Shown here: positions 35,979-45,077 of the stretch, in pieces
How the letters are laid out: each line of letters opens with the position of its first letter
How positions within the stretch are numbered: position 1 is the first letter of the stretch
From: JAOUEA01 sp963825635
GTDB taxonomy: Bacteria > Actinomycetota > UBA4738 > HRBIN12
Reading direction: 5' to 3'
Length of the DNA: 64,000 bases
Assembly: GCA_963825635.1 (NCBI GenBank)
Contig: CAWGTU010000003.1
Coordinates: 124,001 to 188,000, forward strand
The notes under the pieces: generated by a model
The model's database searches: none
The model's input: only the letters and a program-made list of their open reading frames with translations
Told to the model about the DNA's origin: nothing
Position numbers and translations under genes: made by a program

Positions 35979-36321
35979 TCAGATCGCCTTGAAGCTGTCG
36001 TCCTCGTCGAGGTGCTTGCCCAAGCGCTGGCCCTCGGTGTCGTCCTCGTCGAGGTGCTTGCCCAAGCGCTGGCCCTCGGTGTCGTCCTCGTCGAGGTGCT
36101 TGCCCAAGCGCTGGCCCTCGGTGTCGTCCTCGTCGAGGATGCTTGCCCAAGCGCTGGCCCTCGGTGTCGTCCTCGTCGAGATGCTTGCCCAAGCGCTGGC
36201 CCTCGGCGTCGTCCTCGTCCATGTGCTTGCCCAGACGCTGGCCCTCTGCGTCCTCTTCTTCGAGGCGCCGCTTCATCTGGCCCTCTGAGTCCTCTGCCGC
36301 CTCGCGGATCTCCTCCGACAT
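35979..36321 (-). CDS. small acidic protein of 14-residue tandem repeats, one frameshift
   Basis: The protein starts MSEEIREAAEDSEGQMKRRLEEED and continues as repeats of the type DTEGQRLGKHLDED, ending SFKAI. About six EGQRLGK cores are spaced 42 bp apart in DNA. After the third repeat one extra A (near 36137, GAGGATGC against GAGGTGC in sister units) shifts the frame; removing it gives 113 residues with all repeats in register and the stop at 35979. The repeat is strongly polar, with Thr/Glu/Asp/His/Lys at fixed positions and no Cys. I recognise no family. It may be a structural or metal-binding peptide, or a ribosomal-peptide precursor, but no modifying enzyme is adjacent. Confidence 0.6.
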
Positions 36322-36475
36322 CTCGCACCCCTTTCCGGGTTCCGAGTCCTCTGGTCTGGGACTCATCCTGACCCCCGCATCATGGCTCGCGCAACCCCGC
36401 ATGACTGTCAGGCGGGCGACATCGGGCATGTCGTCTTGCCGACACCTTCCTCTCCCCCTGCCGGCGCCGGACGGG

Positions 36476-36481
36476 TAGCAT
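36476..36481 (+). promoter_or_regulatory. -10 element of a leaderless promoter for the GAF-subtilase pair
   Basis: TAGCAT ends 7 bases before the ATG at 36489. Confidence 0.5.
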
Positions 36482-36488
36482 CCGGCCG

Positions 36489-37229
36489 ATGACCGAGAGC
36501 CCCGACCACCTCGTGACGCTGGCCCGCGCTGCGTCGGACCTCGGCCCGGCGATAGAACCCCCCGGGTATCGGGAACTGCTCGACTGGATCGTGGAGACCG
36601 TGCGCGAGATCACGGGCGCGGGGGCCGCCTCGATCGCGGTGTTCGACCCCTCCCGCGAAACGCTCACCTTCGTGGCGGCCTCAGGCGCCGCCGGCGACCA
36701 GGTGGTCGGCATGGAGATGGACGCGGGCAAGGGCATCGCCGGCTGGGCCCTCTCCTCGGGACAATCCATCACGATCTCCGATGCGCCGAGCGATCCACGG
36801 TTCGCCAGCGACATCGCCGCAGCGACCGGATACACACCGTCGACGGTCTTCGCGATCCCGCTGGAGACCGACGCCGGGGCCATGGGCGTGATGGAGATCC
36901 TCGACGCTCCCGAGGGGCGAGCGGACGCGCACGACGAGTCCCGGCTCGTCTCGACCCTCGCCCGGCAGGCCGCCGTCACGATCGAGACGACGCGCATCTT
37001 CCGCACGCTCGGGCGGGTGATCTTCAAGGCGGCGTCGATCGCCGCGGAGGAGGGCGACCTCACGGCGGCGCTCGAACGCATCGCCGAGAAGGCTCGAGGG
37101 CCGGCTCGCGAGATGGCGGAGCTGCTCGACCTGTTCTCCGAGATCGGATCGCTCGGCCCGAAGGAGCGCCAGGCGGCGACCGACATGCTGTACACGTTCC
37201 TGACGTACGCGCAGGGGAACCGGGAGTAG
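36489..37229 (+). CDS. GAF-domain protein
   Basis: A 246-residue cytosolic protein. The GAF domain (about 20-175) has the usual core MDAGKGIAGWALSSGQSITISDAPSDPRF and the strand TVFAIPLETDAGAMGVMEILD. The C-terminal helical region (about 180-246, LERIAEKARGPAREMAELLDLFSEIGSLGPKERQAA) has no kinase, cyclase or DNA-binding motif, so it is a stand-alone sensor or adaptor. The stop lies two bases before the GTG of the subtilase gene, so the two proteins should be made together. Confidence 0.8.
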   Translation: MTESPDHLVTLARAASDLGPAIEPPGYRELLDWIVETVREITGAGAASIAVFDPSRETLTFVAASGAAGDQVVGMEMDAGKGIAGWALSSGQSITISDAPSDPRFASDIAAATGYTPSTVFAIPLETDAGAMGVMEILDAPEGRADAHDESRLVSTLARQAAVTIETTRIFRTLGRVIFKAASIAAEEGDLTAALERIAEKARGPAREMAELLDLFSEIGSLGPKERQAATDMLYTFLTYAQGNRE

Positions 37230-37231
37230 CC

Positions 37232-38050
37232 GTGCGTCCGGCGTGGTCGTGGGCCTTCCAGCCGGGAGCGCTGCAGCGGGTCGACGTCGACCTGCCTCAC
37301 GAGATCACGCCCGAGTGGGCGTGGGGAGACAGCACCGGCGCCGGGATCAAGGTCGCGGTCGTCGACTCGGGTGTCGATCCCGATCACCCGTGGGTCGGCA
37401 GCGTCCAGGGTGCGGTCGCGGTCGACTACGACCCCGAGGCCCCCGGCAACGTGCGCTTCACCGAGGGGCCGCACGAGGATCTGTTCGGCCACGGCACGGC
37501 GTGCGCGGGCATCATCCGGAGGATGGCGCCCGATTGTGAGATCCACAGCGTGCGGGTGCTCGGCCCCAAGCTCACGGGCAAGGGGTTCGTCTTCGCCGCG
37601 GGCCTGCGATGGGCGCTGCGCAACGAGATGCGGGTGATCAACCTGTCGCTGTCGACCGGCAAGCGCGACTACTACTCGGTGTTCCATCGCATCGCCGACG
37701 AGGCGGCGTTCCGTCGCGTGATGCTCGTGTGCGCGATCAACAACATGCCGGGACCGAGCTTCCCGGCCGAGTACTCGTCGGTGTTCTCGGTCGCCTCGCA
37801 CGACGACGTCGACGACCCCTTGGCGTTCGACTACAACCCGACGCCCCCCGCGGAGTGGGGAGCGCCCGGCATCGACGTCGAGGTGCCGTGGCTCGACGGA
37901 AAGACGATCGTCGCGACCGGCAACTCGTTCGCGGCGCCGCACATCGCGGGCGCCCTGACGCTGATCCTCGCCAAGCACCCCGAGCTCACGCCGTTCCAGG
38001 CGAAGACGGTGCTGATGGCGCTCGCGCGGAACGTGCGGTCGGGCGCCTGA
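37232..38050 (+). CDS. intracellular subtilisin-like serine protease (S8)
   Basis: A 272-residue subtilase with the complete catalytic triad: Asp in KVAVVDSGVDPDH, His in LFGHGTACAGII and Ser in ATGNSFAAPHIAGA. The oxyanion Asn is probably in VCAINNMPG. There is no signal peptide and no inhibitor prodomain, so it should act in the cytoplasm, like Bacillus intracellular subtilisins. The N terminus starts only about 45 residues before the Asp. Coupled to the GAF-domain gene, two bases downstream of it, a pairing that suggests signal-controlled proteolysis. Confidence 0.88.
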   Translation: MRPAWSWAFQPGALQRVDVDLPHEITPEWAWGDSTGAGIKVAVVDSGVDPDHPWVGSVQGAVAVDYDPEAPGNVRFTEGPHEDLFGHGTACAGIIRRMAPDCEIHSVRVLGPKLTGKGFVFAAGLRWALRNEMRVINLSLSTGKRDYYSVFHRIADEAAFRRVMLVCAINNMPGPSFPAEYSSVFSVASHDDVDDPLAFDYNPTPPAEWGAPGIDVEVPWLDGKTIVATGNSFAAPHIAGALTLILAKHPELTPFQAKTVLMALARNVRSGA

Positions 38051-38072
38051 TGCCCGAGGGAGGGCACCGACG

Positions 38073-38978
38073 ATGACCTACTCGATCGTGGCTCGCGATC
38101 GCGCGACCGGGCGCCTCGGGGTCGCGGTGCAGTCGCACTGGTTCTCCGTCGGGAGCGTCGTCTCGTGGGCCGAGGCCGGGGTCGGCGCCGTCGCGACCCA
38201 GTCCTTCGCCGAACGCTCGTACGGCCCTCTCGGCCTGGAGCTGATGCGGCGAGGGCGCAGCGCCCCGGAGGCGCTCGAGACGCTCGTGCGTGCCGACGCG
38301 GATCGAGCCGTGCGCCAGGTCGCGTTCGTCGACGCCCGGGGCCACATCGGGGTCCACACGGGCGAGGACTGCATCCGCGAGTTCGGGCATCTCGCCGGCG
38401 ACGGCTTCTCGGTCCAGGCGAACATGATGGAGCGCGACACGGTGTGGGAGGCGATGGCCTCCGCGTATCGCGGCGCCGAGGGCGACCTGCCCGATCGGCT
38501 GCTGGCCGCCCTGGCGGCCGGACAGGGCGAGGGCGGTGACATCCGTGGCATGCAGTCGGCCTCGATCCTCGTCGTGGAGGCGGAGTCGACCGGCACCGAG
38601 TGGGGTGACCGGCTGCTCGACCTGCGCGTCGAGGACCACGCGACACCCGTGGACGAGCTCGCCCGGGTCGTGCGACTCTGGCGGGCCTACGGTCACGCCG
38701 AGCGCGCCGAGGAGCTCGAGCTCGCCGACGACATCGACGGCGCGATGCGCGAACGGCTCACGTCGCTCGAGATCCAGCCCGACCACCCCGAACTCGCGTT
38801 CTGGGCCGCGGTCGCGATGGCGCAGGCCGGCCGTCTCGACGAAGCCCGTCGGACCGTGTCCGTGGCCCATGCCGCCGGGCCCGGATGGGCGGAGCTTCTG
38901 CGAAGGGTCGTGGCCGACGGCCAGGTCGAGCTCGACGAGGCCGGTGTGCAGGCGCTCCTCGACGGCGCACCTTCGTGA
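38073..38978 (+). CDS. DUF1028 family protein
   Basis: A 301-residue protein. The N-terminal domain (1-about 195) is the DUF1028 fold, thought to be Ntn-hydrolase-like: TYSIVARDRATGRLGVAVQSHWFSVGSVV, GAVATQSFAERSYGPLGLELM, GDGFSVQANMM and GDIRGMQSASILVV. The C-terminal about 90 residues (LADDIDGAMRERLTSLEIQPDHPELAFWAAVAMAQAGRLDEARR) look like a TPR-type helical pair. Preceded by GGGAGG about 8 bases before the ATG. No enzymatic activity is established for the family. Confidence 0.88.
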   Translation: MTYSIVARDRATGRLGVAVQSHWFSVGSVVSWAEAGVGAVATQSFAERSYGPLGLELMRRGRSAPEALETLVRADADRAVRQVAFVDARGHIGVHTGEDCIREFGHLAGDGFSVQANMMERDTVWEAMASAYRGAEGDLPDRLLAALAAGQGEGGDIRGMQSASILVVEAESTGTEWGDRLLDLRVEDHATPVDELARVVRLWRAYGHAERAEELELADDIDGAMRERLTSLEIQPDHPELAFWAAVAMAQAGRLDEARRTVSVAHAAGPGWAELLRRVVADGQVELDEAGVQALLDGAPS

Positions 38979-39016
38979 ACGAGTTCACCGGTTCCGGACG
39001 CCCGTCCGGTCGTTGA

Positions 39017-39730
39017 TCAGCGAGAACCGCGGCGGCGGAGCGCGTCGAGGTCCAAGATCACGACCTCGCGCCCGCGGAGCTCGAGGAAGCCGCGGGTCTG
39101 GAACATCCTCAGGCTCTGGTTCACGCTCTGGCGCGATCCGCCGACCATCTCGGCCAGCTCGGTCTGCGTGAGCGGCAGCTCCAACACGACGGTGTCGCCT
39201 TCGACCGTGCCGTCGCGATCGGCGAGCGTCGCGAGCGTCTTCGCGAGCCGCCCCGCCAGGTCGAGGAAGACGAGGTCCGACGTCTGCTCGGTGATGCGGC
39301 GGGCGAGACCTCCGAGGGCGCTCAGCATGCCGTCGGCCACGCCGGGGTGGTGGTGCACCGCGTCCAGGAGCGTGGCCCGGTCGACCGCGACGAGCGTCGT
39401 CGGCTCGAGGATCGTCGCCGAGGCGGATCGAGGCCGCCCGTCGACGGCTGAGAGCTCCCCGAACGCGTCGGGGCTCCGAAGCGTCGCGAGCACCATCTCG
39501 CCGCCCTCCCCCGACGAGACCCACACCTTCACGAGCCCATCGGCGATCACGTAGAGCGTGTCGCCCTCGTCTCCCTGGTGGAAGATCGTGTGCCCACGCT
39601 CGAGGTCGAGTCGGATGGCGCGTTCGGCCAGGAACTCGAGCGCCTTGGGAGCGAGGTCGACGAACAACGCCGAGTTCGCCAGCAGCGCGGCGTTGTCCTT
39701 GGTCGTCACGGGCGAAGCCTGGCAGGACAT
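39017..39730 (-). CDS. Crp/Fnr-family transcription regulator
   Basis: A 237-residue regulator. The cNMP-binding jelly roll (about 20-140) has LERGHTIFHQGDEGDTLYVIADGLVKV and SPDAFGELSAVDGRPRSASATI, with the conserved GE-x-S and R-S/T-A phosphate-binding residues. The C-terminal winged helix (about 165-230) has LPLTQTELAEMVGGSRQSVNQSLRMF. The start is either the ATG at 39730 or the GTG at 39709 (VTTKDNAALL); neither has a clear ribosome site. It could read the product of the cyclase encoded at 49015. A Cys cluster for an Fnr Fe-S centre is absent. Confidence 0.9.
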   Translation of the reverse strand: MSCQASPVTTKDNAALLANSALFVDLAPKALEFLAERAIRLDLERGHTIFHQGDEGDTLYVIADGLVKVWVSSGEGGEMVLATLRSPDAFGELSAVDGRPRSASATILEPTTLVAVDRATLLDAVHHHPGVADGMLSALGGLARRITEQTSDLVFLDLAGRLAKTLATLADRDGTVEGDTVVLELPLTQTELAEMVGGSRQSVNQSLRMFQTRGFLELRGREVVILDLDALRRRGSR

Positions 39731-39750
39731 CGTCCGGGTCGCAAGGCGAC

Positions 39751-40609
39751 TCAGTAGTCGTAGAAGCCGCGGCCGCTCTTGCGGCCCAGGTGTCCCGCAT
39801 CGACCATGCGTTGCAGCCTCGGCGGGGGCGCGTACAGTGGATCGCGGAACTCCGCGTGCAGCACCTCGGCGATCTGCAGCACCGTGTCGAGCCCGATGAA
39901 GTCGGCGAGGCGCAGCGGACCCATCGGGTGGTTCATGCCGAGCGTCATCGCGGTGTCGATGTCCTCGCGGCTCGCGAAGCCCTCGTCGAGCAGCCGGATC
40001 GCCGCACACAGGTACGGGATCACGAGCCGGTTCACGATGAAGCCGGCGTGGTCCTTCGCGACGACGACGGTCTTGCCGAGCCGCTCGCCGAACCCTCGCG
40101 CGAGCGCGACGGTCTCCTCGCTGGTCGAGAGCGACGGGGTGAGCTCCACGAGCCCCATCACGGGGGGCGGGTTGAAGAAGTGCATGCCGATCACGCGGTC
40201 GGGACGAGCGGTGACCGCGCCGAGCGTGGCGATCGGGATCGACGACGTGTTCGAGCCGAGCACGACCTCGTCGCGCGTGATCTCGTCCAGCGTGCGGAAC
40301 GTCTCGAGCTTGATCTCGGGATCCTCGGTCGCGGCCTCGATCACGAGGTCGACGTCGGCGAACGTCGGCGATCTCGGTCGACCCGCCGATGCGACCCAGG
40401 ATCGCGTCGCGGTCCTCGGCGGTGAGCTTGCCGCGCTCCAGGGCGCGGCCGGTCGAGGTCTCGACACGCTCGCGGCCGGCCGCGACGAGCCCGTCGCTCG
40501 GCTCGAGGTAGACGACGTCGAGGCCGATGCGGGCGACGACCTCGACGATGCCCGAGCCCATGAGGCCGCACCCGACGACCCCGACGGTGCGAACGTCCCT
40601 GGCCTGCAT
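39751..40609 (-). CDS. 3-hydroxybutyryl-CoA dehydrogenase, interrupted by one frameshift
   Basis: NAD-dependent 3-hydroxyacyl-CoA dehydrogenase of about 285 residues. The N-terminal Rossmann fold is VGVVGCGLMGSGIVEVVARIGLDVVYLE. Further motifs are DVDLVIEAATEDPEIK, GSNTSSIPIATLG, GMHFFNPPPVMGLVEL (catalytic His), KDHAGFIVNRL and GMNHPMGPLRLADFIGLD. The two halves are in different frames: one surplus base near 40367 separates EIADV from FADVDLV. The length (859 bases) is one more than a multiple of 3, consistent with a single insertion, so the gene is probably intact in the organism. It reduces acetoacetyl-CoA or oxidises 3-hydroxybutyryl-CoA. The gene lies 20 bases beyond the Crp-family regulator start, on the same strand. 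Confidence 0.85.
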
Positions 40610-40643
40610 CGTCCCCCGCTCCCTCGGATGTCGGCGCCAACAC

Positions 40644-40649
40644 TACAAT
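40644..40649 (+). promoter_or_regulatory. -10 element of a leaderless promoter before the membrane protein
   Basis: TACAAT ends 7 bases before the ATG at 40657. Confidence 0.5.
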
Positions 40650-40656
40650 CGACGCG

Positions 40657-41235
40657 ATGAGGGGTACGCATCCTCGACGCACCGTGGCCACGGTGGGCGT
40701 CGCCGGTGCCGGGCTCGTGCTCGGACACTGGGTCGCCTACGCGCTCGGCACGCCGCACGCCCACGCGCGTGATGAGCTCCTCCACGCCACGGGGCACGGC
40801 TACCTGCCTTACGCGACGCAGGTCGCGCTGCTCGCGGGTGCGATCGGGCTGGTGGCGTTGTTCCTCGCCCGGTTATCGCATCGGGAAGGCCGTGGCTCGT
40901 TCGGTGCCGATGCGGCCGTCCTTGCTGCGGTGCAGTCGATCACGTTCGTTGCGATGGAGGTCGGCGAGCGGCTTGCCTCAGGGGCATCGCTCCACGACTT
41001 GACGCACGGGAATCTCCTCACGATCGGCCTCGCGGTGCAGGTCTCGGTCGCGATCGCCGGTGCCGGGGTGCTGCGCCTCACCGATCGCGCCGCGGAGGCC
41101 ACCGAGGCTCATGCCGATCTCGCTCCTCCCCCTGTCCCGCGTTCGGTCGCCACGGTCGCGGTCGCTCCGTCCGTCGCCCCGCAGCGTCTCGCGGTGCGAG
41201 CGACCGCGAGTCGGGGTCCTCCCTCCCTCCCCTGA
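40657..41235 (+). CDS. membrane protein of unknown function
   Basis: A 192-residue protein with four hydrophobic segments (about 12-31, 50-72, 84-103, 118-140). A His-rich stretch (ALGTPHAHARDELLHATGHGYLP) lies between the first two, probably on the outer face, which could bind metal. The C-terminal 45 residues are a Pro/Arg/Ser-rich tail. It lies 76 bases upstream of the copper-type operon and in the same direction, so a copper-related role is plausible but unproven. No family recognised. Confidence 0.6.
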   Translation: MRGTHPRRTVATVGVAGAGLVLGHWVAYALGTPHAHARDELLHATGHGYLPYATQVALLAGAIGLVALFLARLSHREGRGSFGADAAVLAAVQSITFVAMEVGERLASGASLHDLTHGNLLTIGLAVQVSVAIAGAGVLRLTDRAAEATEAHADLAPPPVPRSVATVAVAPSVAPQRLAVRATASRGPPSLP

Positions 41236-41311
41236 GCGTCTCCGCCGCGCATCACACGCCGGCCCGCACATCGCGAGCGGTGTGTCTCCGCATCTCGGGA
41301 AGGAGCACCAT

Positions 41312-42004
41312 ATGCGTCGATCCACCTTCGGGCGTGCCGCGCTTGCCGTGACCGCCGCAGGGCTGATCCTGTTGCCCGCCACCCCAGCCCTCGCGCACGG
41401 CGAGGCCGGCGGGGGCGACCTCGTCCTCACGATCGGCTTCGCCGACGAGCCCGCCTATGCCGGGCTGCCCAACGCCGCCCAACTGCACGTCGAGCACGAC
41501 GGCGAGCCCGTGAACGATCTCAGGCCCGGGGACATCCAGGTCGAGGTCGGCTTCGGCGACGAGACCTCGGGACCGATGGACATGGAACCGTGGTTCTTCA
41601 TCGAGGGCGGCGAGCTCGTCTTCGGCGAACCGGGCGAGTACCGGGCGGACTTCGTGCCGTCGCAGCCCGGCAAGTACACGTTCCACTTCACCGGCACGAT
41701 CGACGGTGAGGAGGTCGACGAGGAGATGACCTCGGGACCCGACACGTTCTCGGTGGTCGAGGATGTCACGGCCGTGTCCTTCCCCGCGGTCGACGCTCCC
41801 TCGAACGAGGAGCTCGCCACGCGGGTGGACGAGGAAGCGACGCGCAGCGCCGACGGGGTCGCCGCCGCCGAGGCGGCTGCGGCGTCGGCCGAGGATGCCG
41901 CGTCGAGCGCCCGCACCGTGGGCATGGTCGGCATCATCCTCGGCGCGATCGGCATCGGGGTCGCGATCGCGGCGTTGGCGATGGGACGTCGGAAGGCCGT
42001 CTGA
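41312..42004 (+). CDS. exported membrane-anchored Ig-like protein of the copper operon
   Basis: A 230-residue protein. The signal peptide (1-29) ends at PALAHG. An all-beta domain (about 32-150) follows, with LVLTIGFADEPAYAGLPNAAQLHVEHDGEPVN and GEYRADFVPSQPGKYTFHFTGTIDGEEV, resembling periplasmic copper-associated or YtkA/FixH-like beta folds. An Ala/Glu coil (175-200) leads to a C-terminal helix (203-224) and a basic end, so the domain sits outside the membrane. The ATG at 41312 has GGAAGGAG 7 bases upstream. First gene of the tightly spaced operon running to 47690. Confidence 0.68.
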   Translation: MRRSTFGRAALAVTAAGLILLPATPALAHGEAGGGDLVLTIGFADEPAYAGLPNAAQLHVEHDGEPVNDLRPGDIQVEVGFGDETSGPMDMEPWFFIEGGELVFGEPGEYRADFVPSQPGKYTFHFTGTIDGEEVDEEMTSGPDTFSVVEDVTAVSFPAVDAPSNEELATRVDEEATRSADGVAAAEAAAASAEDAASSARTVGMVGIILGAIGIGVAIAALAMGRRKAV

Positions 42005-42021
42005 GGACCGGGATCACGGCG

Positions 42022-42597
42022 ATGCTCGCCCATCAGGGGTCGGTCGACGAGTCACTCTCGGTCGTGCTGTTGTTCGGCGCGCTCTGGGTCGGGTGGGTGG
42101 GGTGGTCCCGCCTGAAGGGGAAGGGGTTCCCCCGCCTGCCGGCCTGGGCCGGCCCGGGGCTGCTGGTCGCGGCCGGGGCGCTCGCCGTCTCGGCCGCGGT
42201 CGTCCCCAGGGCGCTGTTCCCACCGACCCCCGCCCCGTCGCCGGTGTCGCCCGCGGGCGAGGCGGGGCCACGGCCCGCGTCGACCGCCGCCCTCGCATTC
42301 GCGGCCCCGGCCGACGGCCAGATCGTGGACGACGACGAGGTCGAGGTGGTGCTCGATCTGCGGGGAGGTCGCATCGTCGAGGACACGAGCAGCGAGCTCT
42401 CCCCCGACACCGGTCACGTGCACCTCGTGCTCGACGGGCGGCTCGTGTCGATGACCTATGGGCTCGTGCAGGTGGTGGACCTGCGTGGCGTCGGCCCCGG
42501 GTCGCATACGCTGCAGGCCGAGTACGTGGCCGCCGATCACGCCCCCTTCGACCCACGGGTCACGGCGATCGTGCGGTTCGAGACGGAGGCTCCATGA
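42022..42597 (+). CDS. membrane protein with external HVHLVLDG beta domain, paralogue 1
   Basis: A 191-residue protein with two N-terminal helices (about 10-27 and 44-64), a Pro-rich linker and a beta domain (about 93-191) holding DTGHVHLVLDGRLVSMTYGLVQVVDL and ADHAPFDPRVTAIVRF. This domain closely matches the one in the lipoprotein at 44625-45077, so the two are paralogues within one operon. The GH(V/L)H motif could bind a metal such as copper. The stop overlaps the ATG of the CopC-CopD gene by 4 bases. Confidence 0.65.
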   Translation: MLAHQGSVDESLSVVLLFGALWVGWVGWSRLKGKGFPRLPAWAGPGLLVAAGALAVSAAVVPRALFPPTPAPSPVSPAGEAGPRPASTAALAFAAPADGQIVDDDEVEVVLDLRGGRIVEDTSSELSPDTGHVHLVLDGRLVSMTYGLVQVVDLRGVGPGSHTLQAEYVAADHAPFDPRVTAIVRFETEAP

Positions 42598-44623
42598 CGA
42601 CGTCGGCCTCGCGCACGGTGTTCCATCCCTTCGCGCGTGCGATCGCATCCGTCGCGATCGGCGTCGTGATGCTCGTGACGCTGGCGACCGCCGCGTCGGC
42701 ACACGCCGGTCTCGAGTCGTCGGACCCCGCTGCCGGCGAGGTGCTCGCGTCGGCGCCGGCTTCGGTCACGATGTCGTTCACCGAGCCCCCCGACACCGAC
42801 CTGTCCTCGGTCACCGTGCTCGACGCGAGCGGCGCCGAGGTCGAGACGGGCCCGCTCCAGCGAGGCTCGGCGCCTCGATCCCTCGAGGTCGCGCTGCCCG
42901 AGCGACCTCGGCGACGGCGTCTACACGGTCTCGTGGCGCGTCGTCTCGACCGCCGACGGGCACCTCACCGCGGGTGCGTTCGCGTTCGGCGTGGGCGCGA
43001 CCTCGGGCGAGGTCGCCGCCGCGCCCGACGCGGCTGCGGCGTCGACCCCCTCCCCGTCGCCCCTCGCGGTCGCGGGCAAGATGCTGCTCTACGCCGGCCT
43101 GGCGGTGGCGATCGGCGCGACGGTCACCGGACTCCTGGCGTTCGCCGGCGTCGTGCCCGCGCGACGCCGGCTCCTCCCGCTCGCCGGCACGTCCGCGCTC
43201 GTCGGGGCGGTCGCGATGACGGTCGCAGAGGCCGACGTCGTCGGCGCCTCGGTCGGCGACCTGCTCTCGTCGTCGGCCGGACGTTCCTACGTCTGGCTCC
43301 TCGGCACCACCGCGGCGACCCTCGTCGCATCGTTCGTCGCGAGCCGCCGCTCGAGCGGCGCCCCGCTCGTCGCCCTCGGCCTCTCGGCCGCGGCGGCGAT
43401 GCTCGTGCGCGCCACGAGCGGCCATGCGGCCGCGCTCATGCCCGCGTTGCCGGCGGAGATCGCGCAGTGGGTGCACTTCCTGGCGATCGGGGTGTGGATC
43501 GGCGGGCTCCTGCCGCTGCTCCTGCTCGTGCGGGAGCGCCGCGCCGCGGGGGCGCCCGCTCCCGTCGCCGAGGTGACCCGGTTCTCGCGCATCGCCGGCT
43601 GGGCGCTGCTCGCCGTCGTGCTCACCGGCGTCGCGCGCACCGTCGGGGAGGCCGGGGGCGTCGCCGACGTGCGGGCGATGCTCACCGGCACGAGCTACGG
43701 CACGACGCTGATCGTGAAGGTCTCGATCGCGTTCCTGCTGATCGGCCTCGGCGCTCTCAACCGCCGCCGCTCGATCCCGCGCCTCGAGCGGGATGGCACG
43801 CTGCTGCGCCAGGTGGTCGCGATCGAGCTCGTCGCCGCCCTCGGCGTCTTCGGCCTCACCGGGGTCCTGACGAGCCTCAACCCCGATCCTGCCGCCGATG
43901 GTTCCTCCGAGCCCGCCACGCCGTCGGTCTCGGCGACGGGCGCGGACTTCGCCACGACCACGCGCGTCACGTTCACGGCCGAGCCCGGCGGCGCCGGCCC
44001 GAACACGTTCGAGGCTCGCATCGTCGACTACGACGAGGGGACCCCCGTCGAGGCCGACGAGGTCACGGTGCTGATGGCGGCGATCGGGCGACCGGAGATC
44101 GAGCCGGCGACCCTTCCCATGGAGCCCGGCGAGCCAGCCGACAGACGGCGCCCCGTCGGTGTGGACGGGCGCCGGTACACAGCTCTCGCTCGCCGGCGCG
44201 TGGGACCTCGTGGTCCAGGTGCGATCGGGGGCGCGCACGACCGAGGTGCCGCTCGTGCTCGTCACGCGCGCCCCCCCGACGACCAGCGTCGTGGCCCAGG
44301 GCTCCGGCGACGTGCCCGACATCGAGACGGTCACGATGTCGACGGGCGAGCAGCTCCAGCTCTACCTCGATCCCGGCGCTCCCGGCGCGAACGAATTCCA
44401 CGTGACGGCCTTCGACCCTCAGGGCGAGGAGCTCGAGCTCTCCGGGCTCGTGGTCGTCGCGACCGGGCCGGACGCGATGACGGAGTCGCTCGACGTCACG
44501 CGGCTCACCCCGGGACACTTCGCGGCGCCGGTCGAGGCCGACGCCGGGTCGTGGCGTTTCGAGGTCGTGGCGACCACCGTCGGCGGTACCGTGCTGCAGG
44601 CGAGCCAGGAACAGGAGATCTGA
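42594..44623 (+). CDS. CopC-CopD copper-uptake fusion with C-terminal YtkA/FixH-like domain, two frameshifts
   Basis: The pieces in three frames make one protein of about 676 residues. An exported CopC domain (signal ending ASAHAGL, with the N-terminal copper-binding His, then DGHLTAGAFAFGV) is followed by a CopD membrane domain of eight helices (MLLYAGLAVAIGATV to VFGLTGVLTSL, with SGHAAALMP and QWVHFLAIGVWIGG as conserved His motifs). The C terminus is a beta domain (FHVTAFDPQGEELELSG). Frame breaks lie near 42905 (in CopC) and near 44150. Both sides are well conserved, so sequence error is likely. CopC-CopD proteins import copper across the membrane. Confidence 0.82.
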
Positions 44624-44624
44624 T

Positions 44625-45077
44625 ATGAGAGGGGTCCGCATCGCGCCCGTCGCCATCGCCGCGGTTCTCTGGGCGATCGTCGCGCTGTCGGGTTGCGGTG
44701 GGAGCGGCGACGGCGACGGCACGTCGCCCTCGGTCGCCTCGCCCACGGTAGCGGCGCAACGACCCACCAGCTCGGCCGAGCTCACGATCGCGAGCCCCGA
44801 GAACGGCGATCGACTCGCGGGCGACACCGCGCAGCTCGAGATCGACCTGCAGGGGGCCGAGGTCGTCGATCAGACCTCGACCGACCTGCAACCCGACGAG
44901 GGCCATCTGCACGTCACGCTCGACGGGAAGCTCGTCTCGATGACCTCGGGCACCTCACAGCTGCTCGCCGATCTCACGCCCGGCGAGCATCTGATCCAGG
45001 TGGAGTTCGTGGCCAACGATCACGCGCCGTTCGATCCGAGGGTGCTGGCCGCCGTGACCTTCGAGGTGAAGGGATGA
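44625..45077 (+). CDS. exported lipoprotein with HLHVTLDG beta domain, paralogue 2
   Basis: A 150-residue lipoprotein (lipobox ALSGC, Cys24; then a Gly/Ser/Asp linker). Its beta domain, with GHLHVTLDGKLVSMTSGTSQLL and VANDHAPFDPRVLAAVTFEV, aligns along its length with the domain at the end of the 42022-42597 protein. It begins one base after the CopC-CopD stop and its own stop overlaps the next ATG. Probably an extracellular metal or protein-binding module. Function unknown. Confidence 0.68.
   Translation: MRGVRIAPVAIAAVLWAIVALSGCGGSGDGDGTSPSVASPTVAAQRPTSSAELTIASPENGDRLAGDTAQLEIDLQGAEVVDQTSTDLQPDEGHLHVTLDGKLVSMTSGTSQLLADLTPGEHLIQVEFVANDHAPFDPRVLAAVTFEVKG

Noticed and set aside
35979..36290. 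CRISPR-like 42-bp repeats
   Set aside because: The units are head-to-tail, a multiple of three and encode a 14-residue protein repeat with a plausible start and stop.
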